Positions 21,655 to 34,059 of a stretch of DNA of 64,000 bases are shown here, in pieces; the first letter of the stretch is position 1; each line of letters starts with the position of its first letter. Position numbers and translations under genes: made by a program. The DNA is taken from contig NC_134034.1 of assembly GCF_964204645.1 (NCBI RefSeq), positions 3,318,072-3,382,071 on the forward strand. Reading direction: 5' to 3'. This DNA is from Tubulanus polymorphus. Taxonomy: Eukaryota; Nemertea; Palaeonemertea; Tubulaniformes; Tubulanidae. Below the pieces are notes generated by a model. That model had not been told where the DNA came from and ran no database searches. It was given only the letters and a program-made list of their open reading frames with translations.

Positions 21655-24600
21655 ATGGGAATGTTTCGTTACTCATCGATATGGGTAGTTCTATTCAGTT
21701 CCGGTTTTCTGATGACGGCCACCTCGGCGAAAACGATGCGAGTCGGTAAGTTTTTTAAAGCTTAGAAACCACATTAAATGTTTGATTCGAGTATTTTTCA
21801 TTGATATCGTAGACAACGACCGACAAAACTACGGAACTACTGAAGCGATAAGGGGCCTACTATGTCTAGTTTTCGCGTGCCGACTCAAAACGTCGCCATA
21901 ATTGTGTCGACATATCGTGACGTTTTGTACGGAAGCGATAAGGGGCCTCGAGATGTCGCTTTCCAACTCGACAAGTCGTCATATTTATGTCGATATATCG
22001 CGATATATCGCGTCAAGTCGACATGAATATGTCGATATATCGTGACGTTTTCACGACAAATTTCGCTTTTTGCCCATTTTCCACGGGACAAGCCGTCATT
22101 TGAAGACATGTCTAAATGCAAGATCAGGACACCAGTGATATGACGACTGAGTTGTAAGTCGTCATGAATATGTCGACTTGTCGCGAGGAAAGTGGTCGTG
22201 AAAACGAAATATGTCGTCAAAATGTCACGATATATCGACATATTCATGTCGACTTGACGCGATATATCGCGGTATGTCGACATAAATATGGCGACTTGTC
22301 GAGTTGGAACGCGACATCTCGAGGCCCCTTATCGCTTCCGTAGTTTTGACCACAAATTTTCCTTTGTCGTCATTTGACAAACGAAATGTAAGGCGAGGAC
22401 GCCAGAAATATGACGACTGAGTTTGTCGCGAGGAAAATGGTGGAGAAAACAAAATATGTCGTCAAAACGGCACAATACGCCGACATGATTATGTCGACTT
22501 GACGCGATATATCTCGATATGTCGACATGATCATGGTGGCTTATTGGGTTGCCACGCGACAGCTTAAGGCCCCTTATCGCTTCCGTTTATAAAACGCCTC
22601 GATTAATGCTGTTAAATCGATTTAACAAACGCATCTGATGTTGAATGTCTGTATGTCGATGGTGCAATAATGATATTTTCATAATATACTTTTTTCTGTT
22701 ATTGTGATATTGATGAGCTGTCAGAACGAGAGATTCCTCGGCTATCAGAAGAGTTTCAAATCAACTACGTACCCCAACAGCACCTATATTCCCAAATTCA
22801 GCCCGTCCTGTGGTACGGAAGCGATAAGGGATAAGGAGCGATAAGAAGCGATACTGTGGATCTCATTGCACAGGACTTTCCATGATCTATTACTATACAA
22901 GCTCCATAAAAAAATCCAAGTTTTTTCCAAAAGGCGCGTCGAATAAGTCATTTATAATGAATGTCCTTGACTTTCAGTCTGTATCGTCACCGATCATTTT
23001 CCGAATATGCAAGAACGAGTCGAGTATTTTTGGACCGCGATCGCGAGAGTTCAAGGTCAGGAATATAATGCGACCAAGCCGTCTATCGATTTTACATTCG
23101 TCGATGTCCGGTCAGAGATCAACGATGGAGTCGGTCTCAACGAAAAGCGTAAGTTCCATATTGGTATTTTATAAACATGCAGTGCTGTTTGATTCAGTAG
23201 TGTGCGGGCTACACTAGAAAGGCCGTAGTCCCGCCGTGGATCAATCCAATAGGGTTTCTATCTCGGGAAACCAAGAACCAAACGAGCAAGATATTTAGAT
23301 GAATAAAAATCTAATATCGATTTAGATGAATAAAAATCTAATATCTTCGATCACAACTGTGGCGAGTAAGGTCTCCGTGATAGTTCGTCAGGTGTCGCTA
23401 GTGGTTACTCGGTAGACCGCAATTCGAATCAGCCTTTCTTTTATACATGTATAAGTAAATCAATTATGAGTTAGATCTATACCAAACACTCAATAGGAAA
23501 GTCAATCTTTTTGAATTTTGAAGCCTCATTAAAATTTCAATGATAATAACATTCGTTAATATTAACGTTAAGTTAATGATGATAATTTAAACCCTAGAAG
23601 CCTAAAGCTTATAAACGGAATGAAATATGCTCATTCGCTCAAACGGCTCAAATGAATGAATGGGTTTTAAGATTTGATTTGAAAACAGATGGACTACATA
23701 TCCCAGGTATTTCTGATTACTTGGGCAGAGGCTGAATGCCCGGGATACCGCACAACTGGCCATAGTAGTGCATTTTAACTGTTTTAAAGAAGATACCCGC
23801 AGTGCTACTGTGGCAATCGAGGATTACGTATGGCAGGCGAGGATCCGCCAGGTGTCGCCAGTAGATAGTTGGTCGCCCGCGTTCGATTTCTGTTACATTT
23901 CAATTAAATTTGAATGAACTTTTCTCTTAAATGAATCATTTATTCATGAAAAATATACCGATCTGATTAGACGAATAAAAGTATTCTATATTTGGTGGGT
24001 GGCGCTGTAAGAATACATGGATTGGGGAGTCTAGAAAATCCAGTTTAAAGACCTACTGCTCATCACGCCATCTGGTGGGATAGCTAGTTTTGCGGGTTCC
24101 CCGTGTATTCTTATCATTTCCATTACTATAGCGTATCGGTGACGTGCTACCCGAATGGATCAAAAACAACCTACCGATTCTTGACTCATCGGAAGACGTT
24201 TTTGCGACATTGTTTAATGCGTCGAAAGGAATTTTCGTGTATTTTCAATAAATCAAGTTTTGATATTTTCAGTGAAAAAGGTACTGCAAGCAAACTACGA
24301 CGCCGCGATCGGACCGCCGGTAGAATATTTTCAAAGATACATAGGAACGGAATATTTCGTCGTTGGCGACGGGCTACAAGCTAAAGCGTGTCCGTCGTAC
24401 GATGGAGTACACAACGTTCTGCCGACTTTGGATCAAGCGATGAGTCTCGTTTTCCCTTTCATTAAATCTACAGAGGACAAGCTTTGTTATGATTTCATAA
24501 TCATCACGCATAATACAGGTATAATGATGGTATAATTGCTGATCTGCGTAACAAATGTGTCCCTGACAGATGCCTGCACTTCGACAGTAAAACGCCATAA

Positions 24601-27600
24601 ACTGCCCACTTTAGTATTTGTAAAGAGGAATGAAACTTTAAATTAGATTTTCTTAAGTTTTTTTTTATATTTTTTATTTATTTTTCAAAATTTTGGAAGT
24701 TCGAACCCCGTACATTACCGTAGTGTCCTCGGGCAAGACACTTATCCTCACCACCTCTCTCCACCCAGGAGTAAATGGGTACCTGGTCTGATAGATGACT
24801 CATGAGCCCCCAGTAGTTGCTCGGATGTTATCCCCCCCCCCCCCCCCAGAGAGAGGTGACTGATGCATAGAATAGAGTTATAGGCTAAGGTTATTTGAAC
24901 TGGACTCCGTTTGGGATACCTGCGCTATATTAATGACTAATATTATCATTATCATAATCATTATCATCATTATTATTATAATTATTATTATTATAATCAT
25001 TAAGAATAAAATTGAAGTCTAAGTTCAACCCATTGGGCATTTAAGGTGTTAACATGGTAAAATACCATCAACTGTCCACTAGTTTTTATAAAGATGAGAC
25101 CGGTAGAATTCAATTTCAAGTTCAAAGCGTCCAAAAGAAATTCCTAAGCAAAAACTGATGCCACAGAATAAAATCACATAAACAAAAACTGATAAATTAC
25201 ACACGTCAAATGTGTCGAAAGGTTGAATTACTATATGAACTGTACTGTAGTATCACTATGAGGCCACACAATCAATACCGGTAGCTTGTTTCTTATCAGT
25301 TTCATTTTTCTCATTAAAAGATAAATTTTCGTCACTTTTGGAATTTGGAATGAGGCTTTTCATTCCTCTCATTTTTTTTAAAGGGAGGTTAAAATAAAAA
25401 CCTCGTCACGATTCCAGGCACAGGCTGATGAGAAACAACGCGGGTATTTCTCTGCGTGGCCTAAAACCGTTGAACGGACGGATGTATCACGTTTCAGGTG
25501 AGCTCGACGATTTTCTCCACGCGTTCGTCTCGTACTCGGACCAGTTTCGCGGTTACGAGAAGCTCTGTTTCAAGTACTACCCGCTCGTCACGGGCTGGAC
25601 GAAAGGGGCGACGATGTATGAAAATATCGACCCTGAAACGTTCGATCAAGTGAAAACTGCGCGAACTTTCGGAGTGTCGCATATCATCGTATTCTCGAGA
25701 ATGCCCAACGCTTACCATCCGTTCGAGGCGGTAGGTATATGAGATATCTGAAATCCGGGATGGGTTGCAACATACTAACAAAAGCGAAGCCAGGATTTTG
25801 AAAGGGCCGTTCTTAGATTATAAAAAGGGGACTTTTGGCATGTTCTATATTTTTGAAAAGCAAGCACCGTAGTTGCGACTCCCGTCTGGGGGCCTCACCC
25901 AGAAAATCTATTAAAAACTATTCCCGAAGCATCTAGTGAATATTTTACTCACACTCAAACTTGGGGGTCATTGGCATCGTATTGGGTTCCAATTACTGAT
26001 ACTACGGTCAGGGCCCAGTTTCACAAAAAAGTTTAACTCTTTAATCGATTAAATTTCTTCATTAAAATTCAAATTCTTAAATCGATTTAGGCCTTAATCC
26101 TTTTTGTGAAACTGGGCCAAGGACATCCGTTTTGAAATGTTACAATTTGAATTAAAAGATTATTCTTAAATAAAATCATGAAGGGCATTTTCTGAAAAGG
26201 GGAGTTCGCTCGAACGGACGAACTCCCCCCTGGCTACGGGCCTGTATTGTTGAAAGCCCAGCTGTGTGATTTTCTTAGTGTGTGAATGTGCCGTTGTCCA
26301 TGCAGCCCGTTTGATACTTTTTCAGGCAACTAATTTTGACATGAACTCGTATCTTTATCGCTGGCTTTATCTGACATATGTGAGTACTGCTTCTTTGTAA
26401 ATAATGAAAATTATTCAACCTTTGATTCTTCTCGGAACATCACTTCGACGATTGAGTTATGCCTATATAGATTTTGTGGCTGTAAATAAAAATATGAATG
26501 CGCACTTCGTCGATGTGCAATACGTCATGAATATTGGGTTTTCAAAATAAGAATTGCGATGGGGTACCGGCACTCACACCAGATGGCGTAACAATAGATT
26601 CAGTTAAACCATGGACTCTAAAAACGAATTTCGTTAAAACGTAGTGACAACTAATACATTTTCAATGAACTTTGAACTGGATTTTAAGGCGCCCAAATGG
26701 AAATGTTTTCAAACAAGTCATGACATAGATATGAGATTAACGTTCCTTATGAGTTTATGTTATGGTTTGACTGAAAATTGACAAAAACAATAAAAAAAAA
26801 GTACATTCAAATTCAAAAGAAATGTAGAAGAAATTGAGGTGCGGTAACTGAGTTACTACTAGCGAACCTGGTGGATCCTCGCCTGCCATACGTTGAATCC
26901 TCGATTGCCACAGTAGCGGCGCGGATACCCCATTGTGAATACTGAAGCTGGCTAGACTGGTTGCCGGTCGATTCAATTCAATTGTATAATTCAAGTCAAA
27001 TGCGTACATGTGTTATTTTACCAAGGCGTCACTTAACTTTCAAGTTAATTTTCTTGTTTACGTATCTTTTAGGAAAACGTTCCTTACAAGTCTTTATCGG
27101 CGGCCCACGTCCCCCAAACGAACCCATCGCTGTCATTCCTCGATATGTTCAACGATAATCTAGTGAAGGCGTATAACCTGGCCGGATTACAAACGGACCA
27201 TAAGAGTCGGGATTTTGGATTGTTCGACACGATTCTTACTTTATATGAATTTGCCGGCAGACAAATAAGAAGAAAATCGGAAAAGTTTTTTGTATGCGAA
27301 AATTTCACTGTTCCATGTTATGATATATCGATCGAAAGATTCCGTCAAACAATTCCGTCAAATTACAGTTATCTTCAATGACAACCTTCTAATTCTCAGT
27401 GACTTCAATGATTCAGTAAAATTATAATTAGTTAGCAATGACGGCATTATCATTTCCAATTACTTCAACGATTTGGTAAAAATTATGGTTGACCATCTCA
27501 TACTCGCTGATTTCAGTAAAATTATGATTAGTAACTGATTTTCAATGAGATTAATCTGAGGTATTTCGATTCTAGGATGCTAAAGTCGAAGTTAATGGTT

Positions 27601-30600
27601 TCAGCGGACGATTTAGCTTCTCGCTGATGAACTGTCGCGAGGCGCCCGCCGTTAAATATTGCGAAACGGACGCGAATGAAAATAGAACTCAATGTGAAAT
27701 GACTGATTTAGAGGTAAGAAATGCTTTCCGACCAGTGCAGCAACGATTGATGATGGAAAGTTGGGGAAGACCAAAATTCCACTTTAGCCAAAGTTAACTT
27801 TTTTCTTTACGATTCAGGACCCAGTTCCACAGTTCTGAATTAAGTTCAACTCTAGGGTTAACTTAATTGAAAATCAGCTAACTTTAACTCAGAGTTAACT
27901 CTAACTCACAACTGTGGAACTGTTTCTAGTACGTTCATGACTACAATCAAAGCTCGTTATAACGCCAGTCCCGGGACCGTCAAAATGTTGGCGGTATAAC
28001 GAAATGACGATCGTGAGAGTTGAAATAGTATACACAACATGACTGTTAACCAAATCCAGAATTAGACATCAGTTGATCTTAATCTAGGAAAGGGTAAAAA
28101 ATGATACAGTAGATGTGTGATACTGCTAACCACATGACTGTATCGATTCTTAAACAAAAGACTAGAAACGTCGTTGACGAAAGATCGTTGGCGGTTTAAC
28201 GAATGATTTTACTATGAGTTTGAATAGGACTGTTCTAGGATTTCGTTGGCGTTGTGATGGAGGGTGAGAGGTGAAACAACAGGAGCTATTTACCTGTATA
28301 TGGTCAATGTTCTCCGTTTTCTTAATGATTTCGGTGGTTCTGTAAAGATCATTACTCTTGACATATTTTTCGTTTCTTTTTTCATAGTACATGGATTGGA
28401 ATGTACTCGACCAGGCAAACCCGATCAAAATTCTCCCAGATGATGGCGTGAAAGTATTTAGTGCTAACCTCGGGCGGATTCTGATAAGACTGGTTAGTAT
28501 TTGAATTCAAATTTTGACCCGGATATTCGAACACAACCTCCCAGACGCAGCTTTAAATAAGGCTTTTATAAAGCACCACGTTATATCATATCCTATCACA
28601 CACCACACCACACCACACCACACCACACCACACCACACCACACCACACCACACCACACCATATACTATCATATCATTTCATTTCATATTCATTTTCTGAA
28701 TAATTTACATGAATGTTTAAAGAATATGTTAGGCTTACAAAAGGAATGTAATTTATTTGTTTTACACACAGATGTAAAATAACAGCAGGGCAGCCAAAAA
28801 AAGAAAAGCTCGTAGTGGTATTAAGCACCCTAAATGGCAAAAAAGGAAAAACACACACACATATTCATTTAAGACAATTTGGTAATCTTTTTATATCACA
28901 CGACCCAAACATCTTAAGGAAGCTAGCAGTATTTAGCAAAAAAGGCACGTAGCGCTGTGCACACACGTCTTAATTGCGCGTGTAATGCTATGTACGAACT
29001 TTATAGAAGAAAAAACTGTTACTCTATATTGTAAATGTAACTGGAGTGGTACCTGCATTTGTATAACTGTATTATGAATCCTGTGCTCGAAAAAATTGTA
29101 TAATTTCTGGAGCAATAAATTAAATCTGAATCTGAATCTTCACACATAATAAATGCATAGCACACACACGCATACGTACACGATATCAGATTTTGAACAA
29201 TGTTCTCTTATTAGATTCATAGATAGAACCGAGATTTGTAGATAGTTTTAAGTTAAGATTTAAGGAATTCCGTTTATCGTCTTTATACAGCTGCCGCCGT
29301 TTTTTCTTTTGAACAGGAGCCACCGTTCTTTATCAGATCAGAAAGCGGCCACGTGAGCGGCATATTATTCGATTTACTCGAAATATACAAGATTTCTATC
29401 GACGTCGCGTTTGAATACTTTGAATATTCGTTAGGTGAAGATCTTTTGGATAGATTACAAGGTTTTGTGAGTATTTTCCCACGTCAAAACACCCGGTTTT
29501 GCGGCAGGTGAAATGCCACCAGAATCCGCTAGATGTCGCTTGGGTACGGGACGATATACCTTAAGTTCTTGTGTTTCTAAGTCTTTTCTATTTTGTACAT
29601 TTAAACATTTTAACATTTAAATACATAATTCAAGCAAAACAATATACCGGTACTGATAGCTATGGAATTAGGAGAAGCCCAATTGACTTTTAAACGGTCG
29701 TAATCCCTCGTCCTTACTCCCACCGTGGACATGGTTCCCTACCATGATAAGAATGTGGTCAACGTCTTACTAGTAAAAACGTCGTATTATCTTATCTTTC
29801 TTCAAAAATCGAACAGTAATTCTACAGCAATTCTAATTTTTAGGGGGAGGTTGCGGCTGGAGGCTTTTCCATCGATTTAGAACGGGAGACCATCGTCGAT
29901 TTCAGCGACCCGATCTATCCGGCGTCGCTGCACCTGGTATCGAAGCTGCCCGCAGTGGAAAAGAATCGCTGGCAATTTCTGAAACCGTTCGTCAGCACTT
30001 TATGGTTGGTCGTTCTGGCGACGATACTCGTCATAAGTATTTTGCTGTCGTTGTTGACGTTTATAGACTACACAACCGACACGATCTCGTTGGTGGACAG
30101 TTTCTACTTCACAGTGGCTCGACTCAGTAGCGGCAGTTCGGAGACTAATCCTAACGCCATTCCCAGTAGGATCCTCGTCGCCGTTGTAATGTTTTTCGGC
30201 ATGGCGCTGTCGGCAGCCTATACGGCCAATATGACGGCGTTCTTGAGACTGAGAGCCGATGACCAACCGATAACGAGTCTCAGCGAATTGATCGAAAGGG
30301 GCGAGGGGAATTTCGGCGTCATCGGTTACACCGAAGTTGCAAAAATATTGTCGAAATCGCAGAAATTTCCCGATATTATTGTTTGGAATATAATACGCCG
30401 AACAGGTAACGTACTGCCGGATTTAGAAACGGCCGTTGAAAGGATCGTCAACGAGAATTTCATACTGATCACCGACACGTTGACGGCGCGGTACGCGGTA
30501 GCGCAAAGATGTGATTTAATCGAGCACGAACTGAAGCAGTTGTACGGATTACGATTCGCGCTCGCTTTGCCGAAGGGTGCGTTAGTAAAACGACCGATCG

Positions 30601-31814
30601 ACGCATTGATCGCCAGCATAAGGGAAAGCGGTGAACAAAAGAAAGTGGAGGATAAGTAAGTTACTTCAGTAAAAACACTATCCGCTATCGGTTTAACATT
30701 ATTGGTGTTGATATTTTTTTCAACGTTCGAGAGTATCAATATAATCAATAATTGTTGCGAAATCCCCTACGTATAAGGAGCCTGATTCAATTTCTCGGAA
30801 AGATAATTTAGGGTTTTCTGCCAATTCGGTAAGAATACTTATTATTAATCCCATGCATAATCATTTTCATATATATTGTTTTTCACGCTTTTTTCGGTCG
30901 GTGAAATTCGCCTATCATTCCGACTACTGATCATCAAAGCATCGCAGAAATATAAAAATGTCCGACCGCGAAGAACCCTGTACGCAACACTGCCCTTCGA
31001 AGTAATTTCGCGAAAAAATGGCCGATTACACCGATTATAATGTACGAATGATCACGCGTATAAATAGCCCATTCCCTACATACTCTACAAAACTCAGACG
31101 ACATTGAGATTTCTCATTTACGAGTTTAAGAAAGAGGAAGTCTCCGAGTATATCCGAATGCGGGTATACAGAAAACCGGCCGCGTAATCGGTGCGTTGCA
31201 GCTACATTTTTTGGGATAATGATTCGTGCAGTAGTTGTGCATCTAGTTTCGTGAAGAATATAAAGCTAAAACGATTCGAATAGCTGTCATTATTGATAAC
31301 ATAAACGACACTAAATGTCAACTGAGCTGAACATTCGAGTTTTACTTGTCCTGAAACTTGAGCTGCGAGCTAGTTCCAATTCTTGCGAATTTGGGGAAAA
31401 CTCTAGTTGATTCTATTTTTGTTCATTTCGTATGAGTATAAAAACTCAAGCAATCATGTTTCCGAAATGTGGAATTGGGTTCAGGATCAGGGAAAAGAAT
31501 TTTGTCACAATCGTTGAATTCGATTTTTAGTAACTAACTGTTCGACTAACAGTCCTTTCGTTCTTTTTTTCAGGTATATGAAACGTCAGTTTCCATGTAA
31601 CGTTCGCGACGGTTGGTCAAACGAAATATCGAAGACTGAACCGTTGACGTTTTTCGAAATGTCTGGCGTGTTTTTCACGTTGATTATCGGACTAGCCGTA
31701 GCGTCATTTGTAGCGCTTATAGAACATTCGGTATTGCTGTACAGACGAGCGAAACTACAGGAAAATGGCGGCGACGACCCGAGTAAACAATCAACGGAAC
31801 CTGTGCCTCTTTAG
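21655..31814 (+). CDS. Ionotropic glutamate receptor, 11 exons, 819 aa
   Basis: The exons are 21655-21745, 22978-23148, 24273-24518, 25498-25730, 26326-26379, 27073-27291, 27576-27713, 28388-28492, 29317-29466, 29844-30655 and 31574-31814 (2460 nt, every phase consistent). In order the protein has a signal peptide, an amino-terminal domain (about 30-385, with VNGFSGRFSF), S1, M1 (about 518-541), a pore loop, M3 with AAYTANMTAFL (canonical SYTANLAAF), S2, and M4 (770-790). The ligand Arg is kept (R483 in LERETIVDFSDP). An Asp sits in FILITDTL as in NMDA/delta types, rather than the Glu of AMPA types. The pore Q/R/N position reads as Ser or Leu (ARLSSGS). It is a cation channel subunit gated by an amino acid. 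Its subfamily is uncertain: NMDA-like or a lineage-specific class. Confidence 0.9.
21840..22585. mobile_element. CGGAAGCG MITE, older copy interrupted by a younger one
   Basis: The ends TGAAGCGATAAGGGGCC and GGCCCCTTATCGCTTCCG belong to the same family, but with more mutations. The interior is split by copy 2. It lies in intron 1 of the receptor. Confidence 0.75.
21930..22340. mobile_element. CGGAAGCG MITE, copy 2, nested
   Basis: A 411-bp copy with near-perfect ends and TA on both sides (21928-29 and 22341-42). It has inserted into the older copy at the motif CGTTTTG-TA, with the interior inverted relative to copy 1. A stub of the same terminus (TACGGAAGCGATAAGGG) recurs at 22814. Confidence 0.85.
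24690..24850 (+). repeat. SINE-like segment with poly-C end
   Basis: A B-box-like AGTTCGAACCC (24698-24708) is followed by GGGCAAGACACTTATCC and CTCTCCACCCAGGAGTAAATG. This resembles conserved 3' parts of metazoan SINEs, from memory of the motif only. It lies in receptor intron 3 and ends near a C17 run. Confidence 0.5.
26012..26118. repeat. GGCCCAGTTTCAC foldback
   Basis: Terminal GGGCCCAGTTTCACAAAAA pairs with TTTTTGTGAAACTGGGCC around a TTAATCGATTAA-type core. It is a short MITE in receptor intron 4. Confidence 0.7.
27826..27928. repeat. CAGTTCCACAGTT foldback
   Basis: CCAGTTCCACAGTT is paired with AACTGTGGAACTG around AGTTAAC-rich palindromes, in receptor intron 7. It is related in style to the GGGCC-ended families. 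Confidence 0.65.
28598..28661 (+). repeat. CACAC/CACCA pentanucleotide microsatellite
   Basis: About twelve near-perfect 5-bp units (ACCAC). Confidence 0.9.
29020..29140 (+). repeat. Retroposon 3' tail with (GAATCT)n end
   Basis: AT-rich untranslated-type sequence with an AATAAATTAAA stretch ends in tandem TCTGAA units. This is how several LINE and SINE families terminate. It lies in receptor intron 8. Confidence 0.4.
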
Positions 31815-31962
31815 AATATCGTTTATACATTGGACAATGTGGCCAGGATTATCGATTGTATTCCCTTCATACAAGCGTGTGTCCGGATGTATTATTGTGA
31901 ATATGTTGCATCTCAGTTCCTTATTGGCTCGTCTTCGCCGGTGTCTTTTTGGTGAAACAAAC

Positions 31963-31968
31963 AATAAA
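31963..31968 (+). terminator. AATAAA created at a MITE insertion junction
   Basis: The hexamer begins in host DNA (AATAA, including the TAA target copy) and its last A is the first base of the MITE. It lies 149 bp after the receptor stop codon. The empty site in the left arm reads AATAAG. Use as a real poly(A) signal is inferred. Confidence 0.55.
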
Positions 31969-32432
31969 GCCTAGCGCACATCGACACTGCGATTGGAGAC
32001 AACTAGTTGCCAGGCAGTTTTCGGCGCATGAGAGCAACTGGCTGGATACAATCAGTTGCTCGAATTTGTCGATGTGAGCGAGCTTACGACTGGTTAGCGT
32101 CCATCTATCTCCAGTTCCACCCAGTTGCTCATGTTCTACTTTTGAGCAACTAGTTGTACTCAGTTGCTCTCATATCCGTCGATGTGAGCGCTCCATAATC
32201 AACAACACATGGTTGTAACTGACTAAAACAAAGCTATTTGTCACGTGACTTGTGATGCCCTCAAGAATATTTGCTAGACCACATCTCAGTTGCTGTCGAT
32301 GTGTGCGCTATGGACCTAGCGACCGGCATGAGCCACGCAGTTGCTGGTTTTTACTAAATTTTCGATGTGCGCGGGGTACTCGCTGACTAGCAACTAGTTG
32401 TCTCCAGTCGCTTTGTCGATGTGCGCTAGGCT
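31968..32432. mobile_element. PIF/Harbinger-like MITE with TAA target duplication
   Basis: The element is 465 bp with terminal repeats AGCCTAGCGCACATCGACA extending imperfectly over about 44 bp, plus internal CAACTAGTTG and CAGTTGCTC repeats. TAA flanks both ends (31965-67 and 32433-35). The left arm of the inverted duplication preserves the empty site with a single TAA. A 3-bp TWA-type duplication is characteristic of the PIF/Harbinger superfamily. Confidence 0.85.
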
Positions 32433-33479
32433 TAAGAGCTACGTATTCGATGTGTATTTCCTTTTCTTTTTTGTAACTTCGTTTTAGGGAGCGTCCGGAA
32501 AAACGTACAACCCCAAAAATCACCGAATCTTCCCGCAACGCCCCAGGTCGAGGTGCTGGGCGCACTGACATGGATGCGGATACTTGGACGCCGAAACAGG
32601 GGCCTGGTGTTTAAAATATGTTAGATCCCAGTATCTAGGTACAGATACGAAAATTAGGCCTACGTCGGATACCGAGCCGTCACTCTTGAAAAGTTGACTT
32701 TTCTGGGAAAATAAATACGTGACGTTGCCTAAGAGTTTAGCGTTGTGCGATTAAGGGGGCTATTAGGATATAAGTATGCGCGCAATAAGAGGTATGTGTA
32801 CTGAGTCTTGAAGGTGATGTTGTGGTCGCGTATATGTAATAGTGTTGTGGTAATGATTTCTCTCGACGATGTTGACGAGGAGGGACACTCTCTTGGGCCG
32901 GATCACAGTCCTTGGTCTTGACTTTCTTACTAGGCTCCCGGATGTAACTTAACAATTTCTTAAGTTATCTATTCGTTTATTTTCTCTTACCAGATGTATA
33001 CAAGATCATTCCCCGTAGCTCTCCCTAAAACCTCTTCTCTCCAGCCTCTCTCTAAAGCTTTCTTAAACCCTTTTATATTATTTTATATTTATTAACGTGT
33101 GCAGGCCCTCTTCCACACATGGCCTGGAATTCATGGATTGTGACGTATTCATACGTCACAACATTTTTTCCCATCCATGTATGGTGATGACGTATCTGCA
33201 CACGTCACAATTATCTATAAATACCCTTTTGCACTCACCAGATTTCATGGCCGCGCCATATTAGGTTTACATACGTAGAGACATACGTCAGTTCCAGACT
33301 TGTTTACTTGTATAACTTCTATTTATGTTTATGTATGACGTACGCATCAACGCAGGTTGTCTGGCAATAACAACACTGGCCATGAACTCCAGCTTCCGTA
33401 CATTTATCTAAACTACTAACTATCTCCACAACAGTGACGTGGTGAAAAGATTTATACTTTCCTCGAAACATAGTTCGTT

Positions 33480-33630
33480 CCCACGAAATAATCTTTTCGT
33501 TCCTACGTAAAATCTTTTCGTTCCCGCGAAAATCATTTCTTTCCAACGAAAAGGTTATTTCGTTCCCATGAAAAACAATTCATTCCGTCGAAAAAATCTA
33601 CGAAACGACTATATTTCGTTCCCACGAAAA
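33480..33630 (-). repeat. Degenerate GGGAACGAAAAGA minisatellite, right arm
   Basis: This is the reverse-complement counterpart of the array at 17290-17450, with several unit-level differences. Confidence 0.65.
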
Positions 33631-33850
33631 AGAAATATTCATATTACACCATTTCATTCATCCATTAGGACTCCGTAGATATAGATGTAAATAAAGGTTT
33701 TTAATTTTATATGCGAATAAAGTTTAACCCATTGTAATGTGTATTGGCCGCTAGGTGGTACTCTAGCCAGTCTGATTCGCGATATGATCTGGACGACCAG
33801 GTACTGTCGATTGTTCATTCCATGACGACTTGTTGTACGGTTTAGTACTC

Positions 33851-33852
<2 letters not shown>

Positions 33853-33882
<30 letters not shown>
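33853..33882. repeat. AT dinucleotide microsatellite
   Basis: About 15 AT units expanded in the right arm. The left arm has the unexpanded sequence at the equivalent place. Confidence 0.85.
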
Positions 33883-33884
<2 letters not shown>

Positions 33885-34059
33885 GTAAAGTATCGCGAAA
33901 TGCCACGAGTTGTGTTTTCATTGTCTGTGGCTGCTGCCACCGATTCCATCTCGGTGTATTTGCCGACCGGCGTAACAAGGTGGGCCACGATCTCAGACGG
34001 CGGGAGAGTTACATGAAGTGACACAGTTTCTCAGACTGTGCAGGTATGAAAGACTGACT

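Noticed and set aside
21038-22452. Several overlapping ORFs with Met-Ser-Arg-rich repeats
   Set aside because: They are frames through the palindromic MITE copies and occur on both strands; no transposase motifs are present.
25428-25497. Upstream extension of receptor exon 4 as an open frame
   Set aside because: Starting at the internal acceptor before 25498 gives the correct phase with exon 3; earlier acceptors give a stop or the wrong phase.
27950-28230. CGTTATAACG-bearing foldback in receptor intron 7
   Set aside because: Only short similar stretches at each side; the ends could not be defined well enough to list as an element.
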